A stretch of 36,345 nucleotides of DNA from NCBI GenBank assembly GCA_020536535.1, contig JAHLWZ010000960.1:1595-37939 (forward strand), read 5' to 3'. The stretch comes from Pelomyxa schiedti. Its lineage: Eukaryota; Evosea; Pelobiontida; Pelomyxidae. Position 1 is the first letter of the stretch. The number at the start of each line of letters is the position of its first letter. Below are positions 1-9,824 of this stretch, in pieces. The position numbers and the translations under genes are program-made. The notes under the pieces were generated by a model, which was not told the origin of the DNA, did no database searches, and saw only the letters and a list, made by a program, of their open reading frames with translations.

Positions 1-242
1 ATAGTTGCCACCTTGGATTTGGTGCCTAGGCCCAAGGGACTTGATAAGGTTTGAAAATACTTATTTAAAAAAAAAGGAATGACAGTACGAACGCGTCTGT
101 ACTCCCCGTCAGTGTGTGCCCACAATTCTGAGTGTGCCAGGCCACCTTGACATTTGAAAAAAGAAAAACGGTCCCGCACCGCGGCTGACCGATTCGACGA
201 ACACACACCCAATCAAACAACAACAAGCCCAAACAACAATCG

Positions 243-3200
243 ATGTCAGATCAGCGCGAGGCCATGCGTGCTGCGTGCGTGCGTGGTGACATGCCCCGGT
301 TGCCGCCACCCACCTGGGACATCAACACCCCCGTCGACACTGCTCTTGGTTGGACCATGCTTCACACGGCGTGCTATTGCGGGCACCAGTCGCTTGTTGT
401 GAAGCTCCTTGCCGTGGGTGCATCACGCAGCCCCCCGATCGACCCGAATACAACCGACGGCGATGGTCGAACGCCACTGTGTCTCGCTGCTTATAAAGGC
501 ATGGAGAAAGTAGTGAGGACGTTGGTGGCAAGATCCGATGTGGATGTGAACAAGGCGTGCCCACTGGCCATTGCATGTAGGTATGCCAAAATGAGTGTGG
601 TGGTGGCTCTGCTCGAGTGCCCACGTGTGGACGTGAACTTGGTGCATCCGACAACGGGACACCAGCCTCTTGTCGGTGAAACAGCACTGCACGTGGCTTG
701 TGAATATAGATTCCGGGAAGGGGTGAAAGTTTTGCTACAAGTCAATGGAATCGACACACAATGCAAAAACCACAAAGGTGAAACACCACTTGATGTTGCA
801 ACAAGAAGGAACTGCCCTGATATATGCAACCTCTTGACGAATAACACCACCAGACCGCAATCCTCAAAGCCCACCACCATCAACACACCAAAAACCATCA
901 ACGAAGTTGGCAGAATCACAGAGAACAAGAGGCTTGGAGATTCATTGACGGAAATGAATGAGAGGGTGTTGATTCTCGAAGGGAAGCTGCAAGAAAAGGA
1001 GAAGAGGATCCAGATACTTGAGGCGGAGAACTATGCTCTCAAAGCATGTCTCAAGGTATTGTTCTCTATTCTCCCCACCCCCAGCCTTCAACTGAAGGCA
1101 AAATTTCTGTTTAAACTTAAACTTTGCCTTTTGGAAAACACAACAAAAAAACAGAGGGCAGAAAAAAATGTGTTGGACATGCAAATAGCAAAGAACAAGG
1201 GTTTTAAAACATTCTCCTTGAACAAGAATTCAATAAATTGAATAAAGTAATTCCAAATCATTCCCCAACCTTTTTTCCAAACAAGAGCACATGGAACTGG
1301 AGGCACACATCACAACATTGGAAGAAGAAAGTGCAAACAACCTCAAGACCTTTTGTGAAGAAAGAGAATTTGAACAACAAAGATTTCATGATCTCCAACA
1401 CTGTATGTGAACAACAAACCACACATAATAACACTATGAAGACACGAATCATGTGATGTCACATGTGGAACAACGAGAAGGCATGTGGTGCAACATTCTC
1501 CCTGAAAACAGCAACAATAACAACTGCAAGCAATCACAAATCAGGATTGTGTTTGGGGATCTCCCCTCTTTTGATGAGTCTGTGTGTGTTTTCTGTCCTC
1601 TTCAAATGGTATGCCTCTGTTCCTCTCTTGAAAATCCTCCCCACTTTCGTTGCTTGTGATGTTTCTGCCCAGTTGGTGTGAAAACAAACAAACGAACAGG
1701 TTGTGAAGATCATAATCTCCAGGAAGTTTGGAGTCGAACCAACTCAACAAGTCATTTTCATTATTGGCCCAAGAAACAACGACTCTGAGGAACTGTTAAT
1801 GGATTCATCCAGAACCTTGGATGACATTCAGAAACAACAACAAGGCAACAGCAGCCCAAATGGAGTTATTGTTCAAATCAAGGTGCAAATGAAGTCAACT
1901 GCGTCAATCCAAGAGAAAGACCTGAAAGTTGTTTCCTCACTTGGAGTTGGATCGTATGGAACCGTTTTCAAGTGCATCTTCCTTCACAACGCAGCCACAT
2001 ACTCCTCATCATCAGAAACAGCACCAACATTCGTGGCAGTGAAAGCGCTTCACGAAATCATCAGATCAGAGTCCAACGACGCACGATTTCAGCAGGAAGC
2101 TCTGGTGTGAGAGTGCCCTCGGTAATTCAAACAATTTATCAACACTCACACAGATTTCGGCGAGTTTGAGGCACCCAAACATTGTGAGATGCCTTGGAAC
2201 ATGCATCACGAGCACAGGGTCACTCTGGATCATCTCTGAACTCATGGAAATGAGCCTCAGGCAGCTCCTTCAACGTGTTTGTTTTTTTGCTCCTCGCTTT
2301 TTTTTTTTGTTGGACTCTAATTGTAAATGATACATTCCCGCAATCAGAAAGATTTGACATTCATGGAAGTTGTGGCAGTTTCTTCAGGAATTGCCAAAGG
2401 AATGGCTGCACTTCACAGGTTTCATAATGTAACCGTAAAAATAAAAAACCATACTACCACAGAAGGAACTTCATGCACCGGGACCTGAGCAGCAACAATG
2501 TTCTCCTGGATTCTAATGGAACTCCAAAAATCACCGACTTTGGTACTTTTTACAACCACACATGCATCGCTCCACTCACAAACCAACTGAAAATGTAGGA
2601 GTGTCTAGAGCCATCCAGGGCCAAATCGGCTGTGGGAGTAAACCAGCCCCGATTGGGAGTTTTACAAATGGGGCTGGAACACCGATTTACTTGCCACCAC
2701 AGATGTACACTAGGCACTACGGAATTCAAGGTGTGGATGGTGTTAATATCACTCAACATTAATTCCGCGCCACACACAAATATAATTCAAAAGGAGATAT
2801 GTGGGAGTTTGCAGTTTTGTTGAGCGAACTTCTTCTACGCGAAGTACCATCGGTGACGATGCCAAAGTCCAGTGCACAAGTGGCAGAATTTATGAGGCTC
2901 AAGAGAGCATCACTCTCACCTCAAGAAATTACCGGTTTGTCGTTACCAACAACACAAAAGCGTTCTCTGACCCACAGGCACCTCTATACAGAAGTCGACC
3001 GGCTTTGCGATGACATTGGGGACATTCCCATTGCAGAGTGCCTCGGCCGGAAGATCACAATCATTTCCGCGTTGCATTCTGAGCCCAAGATGAACAACGT
3101 GCACCGTGCGTGCGTTGGTCTGTTCTCTCTCATTGTTGAGTCCTGCCTCTCGATCCTCGGTTCGTTTTTCTTTTCCCATTCGGTCACACTCACCCACTGA

Positions 3201-3435
3201 GCCCATAGAAATGGACCGGCCGTCATTCCCGACAATTGACAAAGTGTTGATGACATGTGCCGAGATCGTGTTCACGAATTCCAGACCGAGCCCAACAACA
3301 ACAACGACAAGCACCACAACAACAAGTGACAGCGACGTGATCGGGCACATCACCAGGTGCCTCGCGAACATCGCTGCAACATCATTCCCAGACCGCAATC
3401 ACACAGAACCAACAAGTGCCATGTCTTCCTCTTGA
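243..3435 (+). CDS. Ankyrin-coiled coil-ubiquitin-like-TKL protein kinase (11 exons, about 835 aa)
   Basis: Exons: 243-1055, 1155-1200, 1286-1402, 1481-1608, 1700-2104, 2154-2276, 2348-2418, 2463-2542, 2599-2730, 2794-3159, 3209-3435; all junctions are GT-AG and in phase. Residues about 37-200 hold about five ankyrin repeats (for example GWTMLHTACYCGH). Residues about 220-325 form a coiled coil running across three exons. Residues about 345-435 read as a ubiquitin-like fold ending with RTLDDIQ, similar to ubiquitin's RTLSDYNIQ. The kinase domain (about 440-700) has the glycine loop GVGSYGTV (from 450), VAVK with Lys483, HRDLSSNN with Asp575 and Asn580, DFG at 593-595, and a final RPSF motif. 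The usual APE is replaced by PPQ. Family knowledge: this is a tyrosine-kinase-like serine/threonine kinase, probably cytosolic, with ankyrin and coiled-coil parts for partner binding. The third intron (1403-1480) is the least certain junction. Confidence 0.85.
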
Positions 3436-3762
3436 ATTGAAGTGATCCCATGTTGCGTGTTTTTACCTCCTCTCTTCCTTAATGAATAATATTGCAACAT
3501 AACAAACAAAAAATCTGGTCTGTTAATTATTTTATGCAGCCATTTGACTTGTACATTGCATGTCAAGAGGAAGACGTGGCACTTGTTGGTTCTGTGTGAT
3601 TGCAGTCCCATGTACTTTCTGAAAGCAAATAAGTTTTTTCTTTTGCCTTAACTCGAAACCAACGACAGGGAGGAGGCCCTCCATGATGTGGCCACAGTGG
3701 AGTGGAACAAATTTTGGCCTTGGTCACTTTTCTGTTTGGACTTTATTTTCCATGTAATTTTT
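3436..3762. other. Convergent intergenic gap
   Basis: This is AT-rich spacer between the 3' ends of the kinase gene (+) and the intronless unknown gene (-). It should carry both 3' untranslated regions. I see no conserved coding or RNA feature in it. Confidence 0.5.
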
Positions 3763-5040
3763 TCACTGCAGTGACAAAGTGGCCACCAATACACCTGAAT
3801 TGGGATCAATGAGACCAACAACAAGTCGATGTTGTCTGCTTCTGTTTGTTGTCTTGTTACTGCTGCCTCCATCTTGCCTGGAGACCAGGGGGCCAATTCG
3901 TGGAGCCCAGAGCCCACTTGGTGTATGCTGATTCACGAGGTTGGGGAGAATGACTTGAATGGTGGTGTCCAGCAAGAAGCAGGGCACAGTAAGGCTGCTG
4001 GAAGGGCTGTACACAGTCACCTTATTCCACGTAATATTTTCCTCGTGCACGGGCTGGGACACACAGAGGTGCTCATCGGTGATAATTTCCACCCAATCAT
4101 CAGGTTGAAAATTGTGCACTTCACCTGTTGCTGAATTAACAACATAGTTGGAGTTCTTGAAGGGGTGGAAGCAGACGGGAAATGGTGGGTCTGTGAGCAA
4201 GACACCCCGGTTTGGAGCAGGATCGAGTACAACGTCCCTCACAATGGCCAGTGACTTGGACACACAGCTCTTCTCAATGTCGATGAACCACACGTGATGC
4301 GGCGGTGAAAGTTCCCTGCAGTCCACCACCAGTATGTTCCAATTCTTCTTGGAGAACACAGCAGTACTGACGAACTTGGCTGGGGTGTCACTCGGAAAGC
4401 TTGTGTGTGGCTCTTGCTGTGGTTCCCCATTTATCACCCTCCACACGTCCATTCTCAGGTGACCAAAGACCACAACCCACTTGCAGTTGCAGTACCCCCA
4501 CTTCACACGATTCTCAAAATCAGACCACATCAAGCTCCTCTCACTTGTCCCATTCCAGGGCGACGTGATGCTTATCTGGGTCTGGCCCGAAGCCGTCTTT
4601 GTCAAGAACCTCCCCTGGCCAATACTTCCCAGGACTGTCCTGAAAGAAGGACAAGCCACGCACTTTATCCTCACCACACCGAGCGTGTATGACAGTGACA
4701 CAAACACCTGGTTCTTGACTGACTTGGCCTCATCGACCTCATCAAAGTCATTTGCAACCACATTTAGGCCCTCCCACCTGCTCTCGCACACAACCCACCC
4801 ACGCCCAAACTCTCCCATCATTGACCAACTCATCATCGTCGCAGCCGGCATAAATATAAAATTATCATTGCCAGAGGTGCCAGTACGATTGGAGACCACA
4901 AGGGCCGAGGCGAATGCGATGAACTGGGACTTTGCGGACAAAACTACTTGTGGGACCAGAGTGACTCCGTTGTAGTCGTCGTTGTCAGGGCGGCTCAACT
5001 CCACCTTGCGTCGTTTCGGTGCCACGTTCGCGAACTGCAT
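3763..5040 (-). CDS. Intronless hypothetical protein, 425 aa
   Basis: A single open frame starts at ATG 5040 and stops at 3763. I do not recognise a named family. The N-terminus has a short basic stretch (PKRRKVEL) that could be a nuclear signal. The rest is rich in alternating hydrophobic, beta-like segments such as WNILVVDCRELS, VWFIDIEKS and the CNCKWVVVFG region. That texture resembles the intact paralog-family protein at 27611-28936 (WLAVCDCN), so a distant beta-propeller-like relationship is possible, but this is inference. No signal peptide or membrane segment is visible. It lies 127 bp downstream of the RhoGEF on the same strand. Length and codon pattern support a real gene. Confidence 0.75.
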   Translation of the reverse strand: MQFANVAPKRRKVELSRPDNDDYNGVTLVPQVVLSAKSQFIAFASALVVSNRTGTSGNDNFIFMPAATMMSWSMMGEFGRGWVVCESRWEGLNVVANDFDEVDEAKSVKNQVFVSLSYTLGVVRIKCVACPSFRTVLGSIGQGRFLTKTASGQTQISITSPWNGTSERSLMWSDFENRVKWGYCNCKWVVVFGHLRMDVWRVINGEPQQEPHTSFPSDTPAKFVSTAVFSKKNWNILVVDCRELSPPHHVWFIDIEKSCVSKSLAIVRDVVLDPAPNRGVLLTDPPFPVCFHPFKNSNYVVNSATGEVHNFQPDDWVEIITDEHLCVSQPVHEENITWNKVTVYSPSSSLTVPCFLLDTTIQVILPNLVNQHTPSGLWAPRIGPLVSRQDGGSSNKTTNRSRQHRLVVGLIDPNSGVLVATLSLQ

Positions 5041-5167
5041 CCGGGAGAATAATAATTAACCCCTCAGTAGCGTTTGCCGACGATAATAAATTCTGCCTGA
5101 AAGAGAAATATTTTTTTTTTGATGATTCCCCTAACCACACTGTACTGTGCGCTCTAAGTTGTTATGT

Positions 5168-7220
5168 TCACGATGAAAGGGCTGCCAACCACTTGGATTT
5201 AACTGCGTCAGAGGAGCAAAGGAACACGAGGGGGGTATCAGGGGTAGTAGCCCGAGTTATGAGCCTGCTGATGTGATGTGGTTGTTGCTGAGGTGATGGA
5301 GGTGGCGGTGTTGGCGGAGGTGTTGCGGGTGCCGGGGGCATCACGGAGGCAATAGCAATAGCACCATCACAGATGAGAGGGTGGGGATGGCGAGGTGTGC
5401 CCGGTGCATGTGGAATTTCACTCGGGTGTGCTTGCAGTTGTTGGTCCGGTGTGGAATTCCTGAGAGGGAATCGGGGTGATGATGGTGACAGCGACGGGGA
5501 TGGGGATGGTGAGGGCGATTGGGATTGGCGTTGTATGTTGAGTGCGGAGGGTTCCGGTGAAATTCTAACTTGGAAGCTCAGGGTTCCGGGTGTGTCCGTG
5601 ACTTGGATGCGGATTTTCTCTGATGATAGGAGGTCCCGCTTTGTTTGCAGAACTATCTTCTTGGGCATAACGCACAGGAAGTGGCTCTGCGTGACAGCGA
5701 GGTATGCTTCCTTTGGTTCGGCTAGGTTGCTTGTTTGAAGAGCGATTGTGCCGTCCATGAGAAGAGGGGGCATGCAGTTGACGGTTTGTGGAAGGCTCGG
5801 CGGCATGAGCACACTGGAAACGAGCTTGTAGTTGGACTTGTCAACCATATCCGCTATCCTTTTCACCACTTCTGAACTCTTCACAAAGGCATTGGCCCTG
5901 GTATTCAGGAACTGCAGAGCCGTTAGAGCTGCAGAAAGAGAACAGTATCTGTCACAGGATGCGCTGGCAGGGTTTTTAGGGGGTTCCGGCAGCACTTCAA
6001 GGAGAGATTTGAGCATCAAGGGGTACTTTGTCAGTCTTTGCAAAGGTTTTACAAGAAATGCCTGATTATTATTAGTGGGATGGAATCGGTGAGGGAAATC
6101 AAAAAACCTGGAGTTGCAGCTTTCTGCATTCGGGTCTGCTACAAATTTCTTGCAAGACTTTGGAGAATTTGGGCTTGGACTGAATTTTCTCCAGTGTATG
6201 CTGACTCTGCCGTTGGCGTGAGACGACAAATTTCCGTGTGTGAGGATGCACATTGGCAATACCGTGCTTTGTCCGCATAGATATTGCGTGTACTCCCTTG
6301 TCATATCTTGTTTTACACTAAGGAAAGCCTCCCCAATTGGCGGAATGAAATTCTGGTTTTCTTTGACTTCCTGAAAAGATTTTTTCAGTTGGGCAAGCAG
6401 TTTGCTGCAAATCGATTAAAAATTTGTGAAAAATTTGCGGGAGGGAGCTTTGCCTGTTAACCCGAACAAGTGATGTAATGTTGCAGAAAAGGCCTTGGAA
6501 GTGCTTTGGTTTCAAAATCTTCTCAAGCGGTTCAACAAAACATGTACAAATTATGTAGAGATCTGCAATGTAGCTATCCTTCAACAAGGATTAATTTTTT
6601 TGTTGAAGCATAAAAGAAAAAGAAAGTCAAATAAGAACCTCTGTCAAGAAGAGCTCTTCAATAATCTTGAATCTTTTAAATGCCCTCTGCATTGTTTCGC
6701 GAATTAGAATTGTTGTATTGGAGTGAAGAAAACATAGCATAATAAGCATTTAGTAAAGTACACAAACCTCATCAATTCTGTGGCCAGTGCCAGAAGCCGA
6801 TATCAGGGCTCCTTCTCCGGCAGTTCTCCTTGAATTCAGTGTTCTCCACCAAATCCACGTAACCACAGCTGCCGTTATTACACACACTACAATTAAGCAC
6901 AGCAAGGAACCATAGCCACCCACTCTCCGGCACGCTGCTCCTTCAACATCCGCACTCCCATAAGTACCATCGCCGGTCCCCCGGACTGACAAACACCAAA
7001 TAGTGTCGCACCATCCCCAGATCTCACCCGTGTGCGACATCGTTCCCCGGCGGTTGGTGTTTCCGCACGAGGTGGTGAAAACGAGGGACATCAACCGCCG
7101 GACGATGTGCGTTACAACCAGCCCCGCCGCCACAGCCGCCGTGGCCAATACTACGACCCGGCGGGCACCTCCCCTCATCGCGCCGTTGGGGTGGGGGCCA
7201 GCAGTCCCATTACTACTCAT
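5168..7220 (-). CDS. Membrane-anchored RhoGEF with DH and insert-split PH domain (6 exons, 586 aa)
   Basis: Exons (minus order): 7220-6768, 6686-6639, 6578-6454, 6404-6263, 6206-6108, 6061-5168. Residues about 22-40 and 105-125 are strongly hydrophobic, giving two predicted membrane spans in exon 1. The DH domain (about 152-345) contains the start helix KRFKIIEELFLTE, the segment KLLAQLKKSF, and the conserved region AFLVKPLQRLTKYPLML (from 290). A PH domain follows. Its strands run from about 389 to 455, then a Ser/Pro-rich insert of about 100 residues interrupts it, and the last PH helix (SDAVKSKWLAALSS) ends the protein. DH-PH proteins load GTP onto Rho-family GTPases; here this would happen at a membrane. 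The third intron (6453-6405) has a GC donor. An unspliced reading of 6304-5168 stays open but spoils the DH core, which is why two short introns (56 and 46 nt) are placed there. Confidence 0.87.
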
Positions 7221-7265
7221 GCCCACACACCAGTCACACTCTCCGCAGACTTACTTATTGCAACA

Positions 7266-7587
7266 ATGGGGAATTCAGCGAACAAAACAAGGACGAATCA
7301 ATGCGTTGCACTGCACGTTGCTTGTTGGAGAGGAGTGGCTCTCTTTTGGCAGCCAAAACGCCAGCCACAAGTCCTTCTTTCCTTCTTCTTGCTTGCACCT
7401 TCGCCACCCGCCCTTGTCCGTCTTGGACGCAGCCTCCACGAGGACGCCGTTCACGTCGCACAACAACAACAATAACAACAACCACGGTGGCGACGTGGTT
7501 GGGCCTGCGGAGGCCTGCCGAAGGAGAGGTGCGGGCACCACCGCCGCCGAGATCGACGGCCTCCTGCCTGATCGGGACGGGATCTAG
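7266..7587 (+). CDS. Doubtful short gene diverging from the RhoGEF
   Basis: An ATG at 7266, 45 bp from the RhoGEF start on the opposite strand, opens a frame beginning MGNSANKTRTNQCVALHVAC. This could be an N-myristoylated ankyrin-like start. No single frame stays convincing to the end: three frames are partly open, and the hydrophobic run on the opposite strand comes from a CAA-type repeat near 7460-7485. I could not settle the introns. It may be a small gene, a remnant, or 5' sequence with no coding role. Confidence 0.2.
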
Positions 7588-7601
7588 CCGCCAGCTTGTT
7601 T

Positions 7602-9340
7602 TTACTGTGGGATCTGCCTTAAATTATGATGGATGATGGTGATGGACAGTGAGAACAGCTGTGTGGAACCGCGGGAATTGCCGATGAATGCCATAACCTC
7701 CGGCGGAATGGTTCCGAGGTTTCCCCATGTGTTGCCGGTGGGTGTGAGGATTGCGATGATGTTGCCGCTGCGGCCTTGGTTGTCTGGAACACATTGCTGC
7801 GCCATTCCGAAGTCGATAAGTGTGAGCCGGTTGGTTTGCGGGTCAACAACGATGTTATCTTCCTTGATGTCTCTGCTTTCGAGGTTAGAATCCAGGATGG
7901 AAATGAAAAAGCGGCACACCTGTGGACAATCAAATTTGACCCAAGGTTGGTTGACTGCGGAAAGAGCTTGGTGGAATGCATTCAGAGTGAGCGGAACCTG
8001 CTGTTGTGGGGGCAAGGAGGGCACGAACGAACGCGGGGAACCGGACAAGCAAACTCCTCCACACGGCATGCTACGCCGTATGAGCAGGTTCCAAGGAGTT
8101 CTTTTGCAGCAAACTGAGAGATTCCGCCCGGGATCAGCGATGTCATTGTGCTGATTGTTTGCGGTGAGATTCAAGTTGGTGAGAAAAAGAACCCCAAACC
8201 TTGAATTGCTCCGACTCCTCCTCCCAATTCTTCTGGGCGGTTCTCAATTTCTGATTGACATTCTCAACCTCTGCAAGGCGGCCCTGGAGAAAGTTGTTCT
8301 CATCAAGCAACTGTGCCCCAGAGATGAGTGAATTTGTTATGCGGAGACATCATTTGGTTATTAATTAACATTAATATTTATTATTGGGAATGTGATGCTC
8401 ATGTTCTTAATTTTTGGGAGCAAATAACCTTTTGGAAGTGCGCCTTGACGGTTTTCACAACTGTTTCAATTTCCTTGTCTTCACTTTGGTTTGTAAAGGA
8501 GCCGCCGGTAAGGGCATCACCAGACAGAACTCTGCCCTGAGCAGGGAAAGCACTTGGGTGAAGTTGAAACTTGGTTGTGGTTGCAGTTGCAGTTGCATTT
8601 GAAATTGTGGTGGCATTTGAAGTGGTTGTTGCATTGGTGGGAAAGAAGTCTCGCCTTTTGAATTCTTCATGCCGTGTTTTTGAAAAAAAAAAAGAATTGT
8701 GAAGGTGTTACCTCAATATTCAGATTGATGTCCTTACAACTCAGCAGAAGTTTTACAATGGCGAAATGTCCCTTTCATATGCAAAGGTGTCTGGGGAAAA
8801 AAAAACAATGTATTATATTAGTAAAGCGCACATCTCCCTATTTCATTTGTTCCCAGCACCAGATGATGAGAAAGTGATGATAAAGACAATGGAAAACCGG
8901 ACATACTATCTGAGAAGAGAGATTAATCGGCATAGCAGGGGTGGAGATAATACTTTCTGAGAAATGAAATAGTTTCCATGCACCACAATCAAACAGGGGG
9001 GTAAAAAAGGTGAGATGAAGCATCAAAGGGGAAGGTTGTGTTACCCACGGTGCACTTCCAATGCAAAAAGGAAGACCCTCAGCCTGGAAAAGGAGAGGAC
9101 ATCAGAAGGAGAAGATACACATAAACCGATATACGTACCGGAATATTCACAACAGGCCCGCTTTGCACAGGTCGACCAACGCACGAAGTGGATCCACGCA
9201 AGGCCGCCGAGTGCAAAGCTGTCTTTTTGTACGTTTTGGGTTGGGTCCGGTTGAGTTGGTGCATACATAGCCCCGTGGTTGAGAATTTACATCGGCTCCA
9301 TTTCGCAACAGCCTGTTTAGTGTCGCCGCATCGCCGCCAT
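7602..9340 (-). pseudogene. Degraded ankyrin-coiled coil-protein kinase gene
   Basis: The parts appear in family order on the minus strand. Ankyrin-like pieces come first: NGADVNSQ near 9290, TALHSAALRG near 9200, and GHFAIVKLLLSCKDIN near 8750. A clean 37-residue coiled-coil exon follows (8310-8200, beginning LLDENNFLQGRL). After a 49-nt intron comes a glycine-loop-like LGTCSYGVACRV, then a kinase C-lobe with SRDIKEDN, DFG and GTIPPEV. The problems are these: the glycine loop is one base out of frame with both neighbours; the region from the catalytic-lysine strand to helix D (about 70 residues) is missing; His of HRD is Ser; an ankyrin segment is off frame by one base; and the frame stops soon after PPEV. 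The architecture matches the intact gene at 243-3435 without the ubiquitin-like part visible. I read it as a decayed relative, though mis-placed introns or a divergent pseudokinase remain possible. Confidence 0.6.
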
Positions 9341-9569
9341 ATGCAGATCAATCAAAGGCTGCCCGGGACCATACTCACGGCAAGCATTTTTAAAGAAAAA
9401 TAGATGGGTTGTTGATGCTCTGGGGTTTGGACTTTCACTGAAAGTGAGTTTGTCTGCTGTCCTGCCACTACTGCAGCAGTGATACAGCCGTGGATTGGCA
9501 GCAAACAAGTTGGTTCTTTTCCTAACCCCCGAAAAAACGGCCAAACAAAGATCATAACAAAAAAATAAA

Positions 9570-9777
9570 ATGGGAAACCACGAAAGCGCAACCACATCGA
9601 CGTCGGACCTTGTCGATGGCAGCGAGGAGTTTCAGAGGTCGATTAGGGAGCGTGACGCTTTCTTCGCGAGGTTGGGGCGGTCGGCCACAGTCGACAACGT
9701 GCAAAACACAGCCAAGGGTAGCGTGGTCGTGGCACCAAACTTCAGGCTCGTGAGAGTCATCTCACAAGCGCGCGACG

Positions 9778-9824
<47 letters not shown>

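Noticed and set aside
7275-7541. Minus-strand frame with a Leu run resembling a signal peptide
   Set aside because: The Leu run is the translation of a CAA/CAG-type simple repeat near 7460-7485, and no coherent protein follows.
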